Source of the DNA: Erysipelotrichia bacterium
Lineage (GTDB): Bacteria; Bacillota_I; Bacilli_A; Erysipelotrichales; Erysipelotrichaceae
DNA: 20,353 bases
Assembly (NCBI GenBank): GCA_009916335.1
Contig: SAAR01000023.1
Coordinates: 1 to 20,353 of the forward strand
Reading direction: 5' to 3'
Part shown: one piece after another, positions 7,362 to 14,514 of the stretch
Layout: each line of letters opens with the position of its first letter
How positions within the stretch are numbered: position 1 is the stretch's first letter
Position numbers and translations under genes: made by a program
The notes under the pieces: generated by a model
The model's database searches: none
The model's input: only the letters and a program-made list of their open reading frames with translations
What the model was told of the DNA's origin: nothing

Positions 7362-9020
7362 TTAAAAGTTCATTTCTAATATAACAGGTAAAACCATTGG
7401 ACGTTTCCCCGTTTCTTTACTTAAATAGCGATTAATTTTATCTCTCGCTTCCATTCTTACTTCAATATTTTCATAACGCTTTTCTGCGACTGCTTTTTCA
7501 ATTGTTTCCTCCATGATCTTCATCACTTCCTTCACAATATAATCAGCATCTTTCAAATAGATCAATCCTCTTGTTTGTACATCAATACCACTTACGATCT
7601 TCTTTGTTTTAAAATCTAAAGAAACACCGATAATCATTACACCATCTTTTGATAAAATTTCACGATCCTTTAAGACAACACCCGTTACATCCCAGTTTTC
7701 ATTACCATCAATCAATGTATCATCAAGTTCTAATTCTTGTGCCATGGAAATTAAAGAACGTTTCTTAAAAGTCGCTACCTGTCCATTATCACATAAGACA
7801 ATACGATCAGGAGTAAACCCCATCAAAGTAGCTAAATCAGCATTTTTAATTAAATGGCGATATTCTCCTTTAACTGGAAAATAATACTTTGGTTTAAACA
7901 AGTATAAGGCCATCTTTAAATCTTCTTTTGATGGATGCATTGACAATAAATCGCGTGAACGGAAGGAATAAATTGTCCCACCTTCTTTATATACTTCATT
8001 TTCCATATTCACAGCTTCTTTTTCTGTTCCATTTACCATATTAGAAGCCATAATAATCGTATCACTTTGTTTAAAATTCACAAGTGCATCTTCATGCGTT
8101 GCAATATTAGACATCTTCAAATATAATCGTTTTCCACTACCTGTAACCATAATTAAAACATCTTCCATATCGTTATTAAAATCTTTTTTCTCTACGATAT
8201 ATTCTTTAGGTAATTTGAAATAGCCAATATCATCTAACTGTTTAATCATTTTGCGTAAATTATCATCATGGAAGAAAATTTTCTTCTTATATTTTACTGC
8301 AATGTTTAATATTTCTTGTATTCTAAATAAACTTTGTTTATAACAAGCAACAATAAAACGCCCTTCATGCGATTCGAAAATCGGTTCAATCTTATCTGCA
8401 ATACGATGTCTTGGTGCAGTATGTCCATCAACTTCAATACCAATGGATTCACTTAACAAACATAAAACCCCTTTTTTACCAATTTCACTTAATTCATTTA
8501 AATCACAAATATATTCAGGTGTACGCACGTTATAATCAAATACATATTCCCCACTATATACAATATATCCTTGTGGTGATGCAATGGCAACACCAAAAGC
8601 ATCTGGGACTGCATGTGTCATTGCAAACGTTCTAACCTCTACCCCATCAATCGTTAAAATCGAAGTACGATCAATCACACGAATATTTGTATTGCGTACT
8701 TTCTCTTTACGCAGTGTTTCTTCAATTTGTAAAGCTGTAAACTTTCCTGTATAAACAGGAGCGTTAATCTGCTTTAACAAGTAAGGTAGTGCACGCATGA
8801 CATCATCATGTGCATGAGTGATAAAAATACCACCAATCCTTCTTTTGTTTTCAATTAAATAGGTAAAATCAGGAATGATAAATTCTACACCTAACAACGT
8901 TGTATCAGGAATCATAATCCCTGCTTCAATAATGAAGATGACATCATTAACCTCTACACAATACATATTTTTTCCATTTTCATCTAATCCGCCTAATGCG
9001 AATATTTTTACATTATCCAT
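7362..9020 (-). CDS. rnjB: Ribonuclease J family protein, RNase J2-like with degenerate active site
   Basis: 552 residues, full length for RNase J, with metallo-beta-lactamase, beta-CASP and C-terminal domains. It starts MDNVKIFALGGLDENGKNMY and ends GKRPMVLPVILEMNF, both typical of the family. The metal site is eroded: the HxHxDH motif reads HAHDDV (69-74), the aspartate of SGD is glutamate (SGEY, 156-159), HTSGH reads LLSMH (358-362), and the last histidine in P-I-H-GEYR is lysine (PVKGEYR, 382-388). H136 (THAVPD) is kept. Bacillus RNase J2 likewise has a weakened site and acts mainly as a partner of RNase J1 in mRNA 5'-end and rRNA processing. Its position directly before ftsK matches ymfA(rnjB)-spoIIIE, which supports the J2 call. 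A catalytically weak or structural role is inferred. Confidence 0.88.
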   Translation of the reverse strand: MDNVKIFALGGLDENGKNMYCVEVNDVIFIIEAGIMIPDTTLLGVEFIIPDFTYLIENKRRIGGIFITHAHDDVMRALPYLLKQINAPVYTGKFTALQIEETLRKEKVRNTNIRVIDRTSILTIDGVEVRTFAMTHAVPDAFGVAIASPQGYIVYSGEYVFDYNVRTPEYICDLNELSEIGKKGVLCLLSESIGIEVDGHTAPRHRIADKIEPIFESHEGRFIVACYKQSLFRIQEILNIAVKYKKKIFFHDDNLRKMIKQLDDIGYFKLPKEYIVEKKDFNNDMEDVLIMVTGSGKRLYLKMSNIATHEDALVNFKQSDTIIMASNMVNGTEKEAVNMENEVYKEGGTIYSFRSRDLLSMHPSKEDLKMALYLFKPKYYFPVKGEYRHLIKNADLATLMGFTPDRIVLCDNGQVATFKKRSLISMAQELELDDTLIDGNENWDVTGVVLKDREILSKDGVMIIGVSLDFKTKKIVSGIDVQTRGLIYLKDADYIVKEVMKIMEETIEKAVAEKRYENIEVRMEARDKINRYLSKETGKRPMVLPVILEMNF

Positions 9021-9092
9021 AACTTTCCTCTACTTTCATTTTTATTATTTAAGCTATTATCAATATACAAAATGTCTTAAATCTCTTTTTTT

Positions 9093-9121
9093 ATTGTATC
9101 ATAAAAAGAAAAATTTGTTAA
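9093..9121 (-). promoter_or_regulatory. Promoter of the rnjB-ftsK transcript
   Basis: On the minus strand TTAACA (9121-9116), a 17-base spacer, and TACAAT (9098-9093) preceded by TGA, giving an extended -10. Transcription would start near 9086, leaving a leader of about 65 bases before the start at 9020. Confidence 0.72.
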
Positions 9122-9469
9122 TGAAAAGCACATTTGAATTATCTAAATAACTTCCTTTTTCATCTTTAACATTCATTCAGAGCTGGCATATAAAAGACAT
9201 GGCATATTTTATATTAATATGTCCCAAACAAATAAGCAAATACTTCCATTCACAAAGATTATTAAATACGATCCATAAGCTTACGTTGTTTCCCTCTGTA
9301 ATTAGAAGTTGCTCCTATTTTTAACACAAGCGTGACTTTAAACAGTTTACCCTTATTTAGCAATTTACACAAGCTTTTTTTAGTATTCCCCATATTTAAC
9401 ATATTCATTTCTTCAAAGTAGTAGTAAAAGTTATCTTATCTCATTATATACAAACATAATCATTAATAA
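9122..9469. other. Long intergenic stretch with little recognised content
   Basis: Between the rnjB promoter and the cre-like box there is no recognised gene or RNA. TGGCATAT is repeated at 9184-9191 and 9200-9207, and CATATT/AATATG nearby could form a weak hairpin. One short minus-strand frame (9262-9408) has gene-like amino acid composition and is listed separately with low confidence. Confidence 0.4.
9262..9408 (-). CDS. Possible 48-residue small protein or gene remnant, unrecognised
   Basis: An open minus-strand frame from ATG at 9408 to TAA at 9264-9262 encodes a basic 48-residue peptide (MNMLNMGNTKKSLCKLLNKG at its start, YRGKQRKLMDRI at its end). Unlike other stretches of the intergenic region it has mixed, protein-like composition, and the frame stays open another nine codons upstream of the ATG. 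There is no clear ribosome site and I do not recognise the family. It may be a true small gene, the tail of a decayed gene, or chance. Confidence 0.22.
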   Translation of the reverse strand: MNMLNMGNTKKSLCKLLNKGKLFKVTLVLKIGATSNYRGKQRKLMDRI

Positions 9470-9484
9470 TAGGAAACGTTTACA
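9470..9484 (+). promoter_or_regulatory. cre-like box upstream of the acyl-CoA dehydratase activase operon
   Basis: TAGGAAACGTTTACA matches the catabolite-responsive element consensus WTGNAARCGNWWNCA at all but its second position. It lies about 24 bases upstream of the -35 hexamer, so CcpA bound here could affect the downstream operon, placing it under carbon-source control. The site is read from consensus only. Confidence 0.5.
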
Positions 9485-9507
9485 AAATAAAAGTCAAAGT
9501 AATTAAA

Positions 9508-9536
9508 TAGACTTTTTATAAAAATAAGTGTAAAAT
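9508..9536 (+). promoter_or_regulatory. Promoter of the dehydratase activase operon
   Basis: TAGACT at 9508-9513, 17-base spacer, TAAAAT at 9531-9536; each box has one mismatch to consensus. Start expected near 9543, immediately before the tandem ACTTAAGTA repeat. Confidence 0.65.
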
Positions 9537-9545
9537 ATAAGAATT

Positions 9546-9563
9546 ACTTAAGTAACTTAAGTA
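9546..9563. repeat. Tandem ACTTAAGTA repeat at the transcription start; operator candidate
   Basis: ACTTAAGTA occurs twice head to tail, and the 8-base core ACTTAAGT is itself palindromic. The pair covers about +4 to +21 relative to the predicted start, where a bound repressor would block transcription. It lies just before the ribosome site at 9571. No regulator gene for it is recognised in the window. Confidence 0.5.
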
Positions 9564-9582
9564 TTTGTTAGGAGGAATGGAA

Positions 9583-12528
9583 ATGACTTATAAACTTGGT
9601 TTAGATGTTGGCTCTACAACCATCAAAGCTGTTGTCTTAGATGAATCTGACAATGTAATTTACAAAAGTTATGAACGCCATAAATCATTAGTAAGAGAAA
9701 TGGCCTATGATAAAATTATACAATTAGAAAATATATTAAAAGATAAAGAAATTAAAGTAGCGATTACTGGCTCAGCAGGACATGGTATCGCCACTATTGC
9801 ACATATCGACTTAGTACAAGAAGTATTTGCGACAACAAAAGCAGTTAAACAGTATTTTCCACAAAGTGATGTGGTCATTGAATTAGGTGGTGAAGATGCA
9901 AAAATCATCTTTTTAAATGGTGCTTTAGAAGAACGTATGAATTCTACTTGTGCTGGTGGAACAGGAGCATTCATCGATCAAATGGCATCTTTACTAAATG
10001 TCGATTTAAAAACATTAGATGAACTTAGTTTAAAACATACAAAATTATACCCTATCGCTTCACGCTGTGGAGTGTTTGCGAAAAGCGATATTCAACCTTT
10101 AATCAATCAAGGTGCAGATAAAGCAAACATTGCGGCTAGCATTTTCCAAGCTGTCGTTGACCAAACAATCACTGGTTTAGCACAAGGAAGACGAATTGAT
10201 GGCAACATTCTTTTCTTAGGTGGACCTCTATCTTTTAATCGAGGACTACGTCAACGTTTTATTGAAACGTTAAAAATCAAAGAAGAAAATGCCTTTTTGC
10301 CTGAACTCGCTCCTTATTTTGTTGCTTTAGGTGCTGCTATTTTTGCGAAAAGCAACAAAAAAACATTTCATTATGAAAGTTTAAAAGACGCATTAGCAAA
10401 AAGTGCAAATGCAAAAGTAAAAACGGCTGGTCTACCTCCTTTATTTAAAAACGATCAGGAATACATAGAATTTAATGAAAGACATAATCAAGCAGATGTT
10501 GAAGTTGTTCCTTTACAAAGATATACAGGAAATGCTTATTTAGGAATTGATGCAGGAAGTACAACAACCAAAATAGTCTTATTAGACGAACAAAATCGCA
10601 TCTTATATTCTAATTATACCAGTAATCAAGGAAATCCTATTGATGTTGTAAAAGAACAGTTAACCTACATTTATGAACATAATACAAAGCTTACCATTAA
10701 AGCAAGTGCTGTTACAGGGTATGGTGAAGATTTAATCAAGCAAGCGTTTCATCTTGATAGTGGTGTAGTCGAAACCATTGCTCATTATACCGCCGCAAAA
10801 TACTTTCAACCAAATGTCGATTTTATTATTGATATTGGTGGACAAGATATGAAATGCTTTAAAATTAAAGATGGACGCATTGATGAAATCATATTAAATG
10901 AGGCTTGTTCGAGTGGTTGTGGTTCTTTTATTGAAACCTTCGCAAAATCACTAGGCTATGATATTAAAGCATTTGCACAAATGGGCTTATTAGGAAAACA
11001 ACCTGTCGATTTAGGAAGTCGCTGTACTGTTTTTATGAACTCTAGTGTTAAAGAAGCACAAAAAAACGGTGCCTCTGTTGAAGATATTTCTGCAGGACTT
11101 GCTTTATCCGTAGTAAAAAATGCATTATATAAAGTAATCCGCATTAAAAACGCTGAAGAATTAGGCGATCATATTGTTGTACAGGGAGGTACTTTTTTAA
11201 ACGATACCATTTTAAGAAGCTTTGAACTCGAACTGCACAAACAGGTAGTACGCCCTAAAATTGCTGGTTTAATGGGTGCTTATGGAGCCGCATTAATTGC
11301 TAAAAAAAGAACGATGAAACAAAGTAGTATTATTGATGCAAGTACCTTAAAGCATTTTTCCCATACATCGAAAGCCATTAATTGTCAATCCTGTACAAAT
11401 CATTGTAACTTAACGATCAATATCTTTGAAGATGGAAAGCGTTTAATTGCTGGTAATAAATGTGAACGTCCTATTAGTGGTAAAGAATTCAAAAATGATA
11501 TCTTTAATGTTTATCGCTATAAATTAGAACAGCTATACGCATATAATGAACGTAGCATAAAAGGAAAACGTGGTAAAATCGGCATTCCTATGGTTTTAAA
11601 TATGTATGAAAACTTACCTTTTTGGCATGCTTTCTTTACACAATTAGGGTATGAAGTTGTCATCAGTGATCAATCTAGCAAAGCCCTTTACAATAAAGGA
11701 CAACACACAATTCCTAGTGATACTGTTTGTTATCCTGCAAAACTTGTACATGGACACATCTATTCCCTATTAGAAAAAGAAGTCCCTACGATTTTTTATC
11801 CTGCACTTACTTATAATTTTGATGAAGGTATTTCAGATAATTGCTTTAATTGTCCAGTAGTTGCATACTACCCTGAAAATATTGCATCTAATATTGATAT
11901 GGAAAACACGACTTTCCTATTTCCTTTTATCAGTTTAAATGATCGTAAAAATTTCATTCTTAAAATGTATCAATACTTCAAACAAAATAATATTAAAATT
12001 TCACGCAAAGAAATCAAAATAGCAAGTGCTTGTGCGTATCAAGAATACGAACAATTTAAACAACGTGTTCGTCAATATGCCAAAGCAGCAATTCAATATG
12101 CACAAGATAACGATAAGTACATTATCTGTTTAGCTGGGCGTCCTTACCATATCGATCCAGAAATCAATCATGGATTAGCAAATGTCATCAGCAATTTAGA
12201 TTGTGTTGTCATTAGTGAAGACGCTATTGCAGAGGAAGTTTCTTTTGAAGCTAGAAACGTATTAAATCAATGGACCTATCATGCACGTTTATACCAAGCA
12301 GCAAAATTTGTTTCACAATTAGATCGTTGTGAACTTATTCAACTTGTTTCTTTTGGTTGTGGATTAGATTCCATCACTAGTGATGAAATTCGTGAAATAT
12401 TAAGAGAAAACAACAAATTGTATACGCAGATTAAAATTGATGAAATAGATAATTTAGGAGCTGCTAAAATTCGTATTCGCTCCTTACTAGCTGCCATGAA
12501 AAACAGAGGTGATAAACATGCAAACTAA
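9583..12528 (+). CDS. Acyl-CoA dehydratase activase with two HgdC-type domains and DUF2229 region
   Basis: 981 residues. ATG at 9583 is chosen because GGAGG (9571-9575) lies seven bases upstream; a TTG further up precedes the ribosome site. Domain 1 (about 1-265) and domain 2 (about 318-575) are BadF/BadG/BcrA/HgdC-type ATPases, each opening with a phosphate-binding loop (LGLDVGSTTIK; LGIDAGSTTTK) and each carrying the cluster cysteines (C123 in NSTCAGGTG and C162 in SRCGVF; C442/C446 in ACSSGCGSF and C481 in SRCTVF). A third region (about 595-975) fits DUF2229, with CxxCxxxC at 601-608 and C627 plus later conserved cysteines. HgdC-type activases use ATP to drive a low-potential electron into a 2-hydroxyacyl-CoA dehydratase. 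The next gene overlaps by 11 bases and encodes such a partner. The substrate cannot be told from sequence. Confidence 0.9.
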   Translation: MTYKLGLDVGSTTIKAVVLDESDNVIYKSYERHKSLVREMAYDKIIQLENILKDKEIKVAITGSAGHGIATIAHIDLVQEVFATTKAVKQYFPQSDVVIELGGEDAKIIFLNGALEERMNSTCAGGTGAFIDQMASLLNVDLKTLDELSLKHTKLYPIASRCGVFAKSDIQPLINQGADKANIAASIFQAVVDQTITGLAQGRRIDGNILFLGGPLSFNRGLRQRFIETLKIKEENAFLPELAPYFVALGAAIFAKSNKKTFHYESLKDALAKSANAKVKTAGLPPLFKNDQEYIEFNERHNQADVEVVPLQRYTGNAYLGIDAGSTTTKIVLLDEQNRILYSNYTSNQGNPIDVVKEQLTYIYEHNTKLTIKASAVTGYGEDLIKQAFHLDSGVVETIAHYTAAKYFQPNVDFIIDIGGQDMKCFKIKDGRIDEIILNEACSSGCGSFIETFAKSLGYDIKAFAQMGLLGKQPVDLGSRCTVFMNSSVKEAQKNGASVEDISAGLALSVVKNALYKVIRIKNAEELGDHIVVQGGTFLNDTILRSFELELHKQVVRPKIAGLMGAYGAALIAKKRTMKQSSIIDASTLKHFSHTSKAINCQSCTNHCNLTINIFEDGKRLIAGNKCERPISGKEFKNDIFNVYRYKLEQLYAYNERSIKGKRGKIGIPMVLNMYENLPFWHAFFTQLGYEVVISDQSSKALYNKGQHTIPSDTVCYPAKLVHGHIYSLLEKEVPTIFYPALTYNFDEGISDNCFNCPVVAYYPENIASNIDMENTTFLFPFISLNDRKNFILKMYQYFKQNNIKISRKEIKIASACAYQEYEQFKQRVRQYAKAAIQYAQDNDKYIICLAGRPYHIDPEINHGLANVISNLDCVVISEDAIAEEVSFEARNVLNQWTYHARLYQAAKFVSQLDRCELIQLVSFGCGLDSITSDEIREILRENNKLYTQIKIDEIDNLGAAKIRIRSLLAAMKNRGDKHAN

Positions 12529-13756
12529 TCGTGTGGAATTCACAAAAGAAATGAAAAAAACACATAAAATATTAATTCCTAATATGTTGCCAATTCACTT
12601 TAAGATGTATGAGGACATTTTGCAAAGTGAGGGATATGATGTTGAATTATTAACAAGTACGCATCATCAAATTATTGATGAAGGGGTTAGAAATGTCCAC
12701 AATGACACATGCTATCCTGCTTTATTAGTTATCGGTCAAATGATTGACGCTTTAAAAAGTGGCCGTTATGATTTAGATCATGTCGCTTTAATTATCACAC
12801 AAACAGGTGGAGGTTGCCGTGCTAGTAATTATATCAACCTATTGCGTAAAGCACTCGCCAGCAATAACATGGCACAAATTCCTGTCATTTCTTTAAACTT
12901 CGCAGGTTTGGAATCTAATAGTGGTTTTAAATTAAACGCTAGATTAGGGGTTAAATTAATTTATGCGACCATCTACGCTGATATGATTATGTGGATTTCC
13001 AATCAATGCCTTCCTTATGAAAAAAAAGAAGGAACAACGAAAGCAATGATTCGCAAATGGCAAAACGAAATTTGTAAACAACTGCATTCCCCTGCCTTTT
13101 TACTTGTATCTCATAACTATCGAAACATCTTACATGACTTTGCCACTATTGAAAAGTTAGACATTAAAAAGCCAAAAGTAGGAATTGTTGGGGAAATATA
13201 CATGAAATATGCACCTTTAGGTAATAATAATCTGGAAGCCTTTTTAATTAAAGAAGGAGCAGAACCTATTTTATCTGGATTACTTGATTTCATTTTGTAC
13301 TGTTTAGAAAATATCATTATGGATTATCAGCTATACCATTTGAATAAAAATGCAAAAGTTCTAGCAAAATTAGGAAAAGCATATATTATAAGAAATCAAA
13401 AACGTATGATTAAAGCAATTCAAAAACATTCTCCTTTCATCGCCATGGAAAATTTTGATGTTGTTAAAGAAATGGCTAATGATTATATCTCAAAAGGAGT
13501 TAAAATGGGAGAAGGTTGGCTATTAACAAGTGAAATGTTAGATTTAATTCATAGTGGTGTCAACAACATTATCTGTACGCAACCATTTGGTTGTTTACCA
13601 AATCATATTGTCGCAAAAGGAATGTTAAGAAAGATTAAAGATCATTATCCAATGTCAAACATCGTTGCGATTGATTATGATCCAGGAGCAAGTGCAATCA
13701 ATCAAGAAAATCGTATTAAATTGATGTTGTCAAACGCAAAAAGCAATGAGAACTAG
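12518..13756 (+). CDS. 2-hydroxyacyl-CoA dehydratase-like protein (HgdB-type, CoA activase-associated)
   Basis: 412 residues, starting at ATG 12518 with AGAGGTG six bases upstream; a GTG in frame nine bases earlier lies within the ribosome site. Its beginning overlaps the activase gene end by 11 bases. Cysteines in family-type contexts (HNDTCYPALLVIGQM, TGGGCRASNYI, NNIICTQPFGCLPNHIVAKG) are candidate Fe-S ligands, and the C-terminal YDPGASAINQENRIKLML is a conserved feature of this class. In many Clostridia the same parts form one chain of about 1,400 residues (two activase domains, DUF2229, dehydratase-like domain); here that chain is cleanly divided, with a ribosome site for the second half, so it reads as natural fission rather than a frameshift. 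No separate HgdA/HgdB pair or CoA-transferase is nearby, so amino acid fermentation is possible but unproven. Confidence 0.85.
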   Translation: MQTNRVEFTKEMKKTHKILIPNMLPIHFKMYEDILQSEGYDVELLTSTHHQIIDEGVRNVHNDTCYPALLVIGQMIDALKSGRYDLDHVALIITQTGGGCRASNYINLLRKALASNNMAQIPVISLNFAGLESNSGFKLNARLGVKLIYATIYADMIMWISNQCLPYEKKEGTTKAMIRKWQNEICKQLHSPAFLLVSHNYRNILHDFATIEKLDIKKPKVGIVGEIYMKYAPLGNNNLEAFLIKEGAEPILSGLLDFILYCLENIIMDYQLYHLNKNAKVLAKLGKAYIIRNQKRMIKAIQKHSPFIAMENFDVVKEMANDYISKGVKMGEGWLLTSEMLDLIHSGVNNIICTQPFGCLPNHIVAKGMLRKIKDHYPMSNIVAIDYDPGASAINQENRIKLMLSNAKSNEN

Positions 13757-13764
13757 GAGGTATC

Positions 13765-14496
13765 ATGCAAACAATTACTATCTTTCTATATTTTATAATC
13801 TACGCTTTCTTAGGTTGGATATGTGAATCTGTATACAAAAGTGTTTTTCGTAAAAAAATGATTAACAGTGGTTTTTTAAATGGACCAATATGTCCTATCT
13901 ATGGTTTTGGTGCATTGTTGATCATCTATTTATTAACACCTTTTCAAAATAACCCCTTTTTCGTATTTATTTTTGGTGTTTTGACAACTTCCCTTTTGGA
14001 ATATTTCACCAGCTGGCTATTAGAAAGTTTATTCCATATGAGCTGGTGGGATTACTCTAAACACAAGTTCAACATTCATGGACGTGTATGTTTATTAAAT
14101 GCCACAATGTTTGGACTCATGAGTTTATTTGTAATGTATATTGCTCACCCAATAACCACCCATCTATTCAAAAAAATAGATGTAAATACACAATTACTAT
14201 TAGCAGGAGTAATCTTCACTTTACTGCTTATTGATACGATTGTATCCATTATTTCTGTCTTGAATATGAATAAATCTTTAGTTAAAATACATGATTATCT
14301 ACATTCTATCTTTGCCAATATGGATGGTTTAACAAGTAAAATCAGTAAGGAAAACGAATTGATTATTCAACGTTTAATTAAAAAACGTGCTCATTTAAAA
14401 CGTGCTTTCCCTAATTTAGAACACAAACGTTTTGATATTCGTGTAAAAAACTTAAACGAAATAATTATTAAAACAAAGAACAACCTGAAAAAATAG
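13765..14496 (+). CDS. Putative ABC-transporter type IV membrane protein (CmpB family)
   Basis: 243 residues. The hallmark N-terminal pattern is FLYFIIYAFLGWICESVYKS followed by GFLNGPICPIYGFGALL, and then a TSLLEYFTSWLLESLFHMSWWDYS stretch and NIHGRVCLLNA. This is the PF06541 family (named putative ABC-transporter type IV, CmpB). At least five hydrophobic segments lie in the first 165 residues, followed by a basic, helical cytoplasmic tail of about 70 residues. TAGGAGG sits just upstream, and only eight bases separate it from the previous gene, so it is in the same operon. Despite the name no ATPase partner is adjacent and the transported substrate, if any, is unknown. Its gene ends inside the large terminator. 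Confidence 0.85.
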   Translation: MQTITIFLYFIIYAFLGWICESVYKSVFRKKMINSGFLNGPICPIYGFGALLIIYLLTPFQNNPFFVFIFGVLTTSLLEYFTSWLLESLFHMSWWDYSKHKFNIHGRVCLLNATMFGLMSLFVMYIAHPITTHLFKKIDVNTQLLLAGVIFTLLLIDTIVSIISVLNMNKSLVKIHDYLHSIFANMDGLTSKISKENELIIQRLIKKRAHLKRAFPNLEHKRFDIRVKNLNEIIIKTKNNLKK

Positions 14497-14514
14497 GTTG
14501 TTCTTTGTTTTAAT
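14467..14514. terminator. Bidirectional terminator, 20-bp perfect stem spanning both stop codons
   Basis: Arms 14467-14486 and 14495-14514 are perfectly complementary over 20 bases around an 8-base A-rich loop (14487-14494). The arm ends carry TTTGTTTT on either strand, giving a U-rich 3' tail in both directions. The stop codon of the CmpB-family gene (14494-14496) and of the converging lipoprotein gene (14512-14510) both lie in the structure. Confidence 0.88.

Noticed and set aside
9565..9582. Upstream TTG or ATG (9565, 9577) as start of the activase gene
   Set aside because: The TTG lies before the GGAGG ribosome site and the ATG at 9577 is only one base after it; ATG at 9583 has correct spacing.
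12509..12528. Frameshift splitting one large activase-dehydratase gene
   Set aside because: The second part has its own ribosome site at proper distance from an ATG and both ends look natural, so gene fission is favoured, though a sequencing check would settle it.
14467..14514. Long perfect inverted repeat as the end of an insertion sequence
   Set aside because: The arms are only eight bases apart, sit exactly between convergent genes and have U-rich ends, which is a terminator; no transposase is present.
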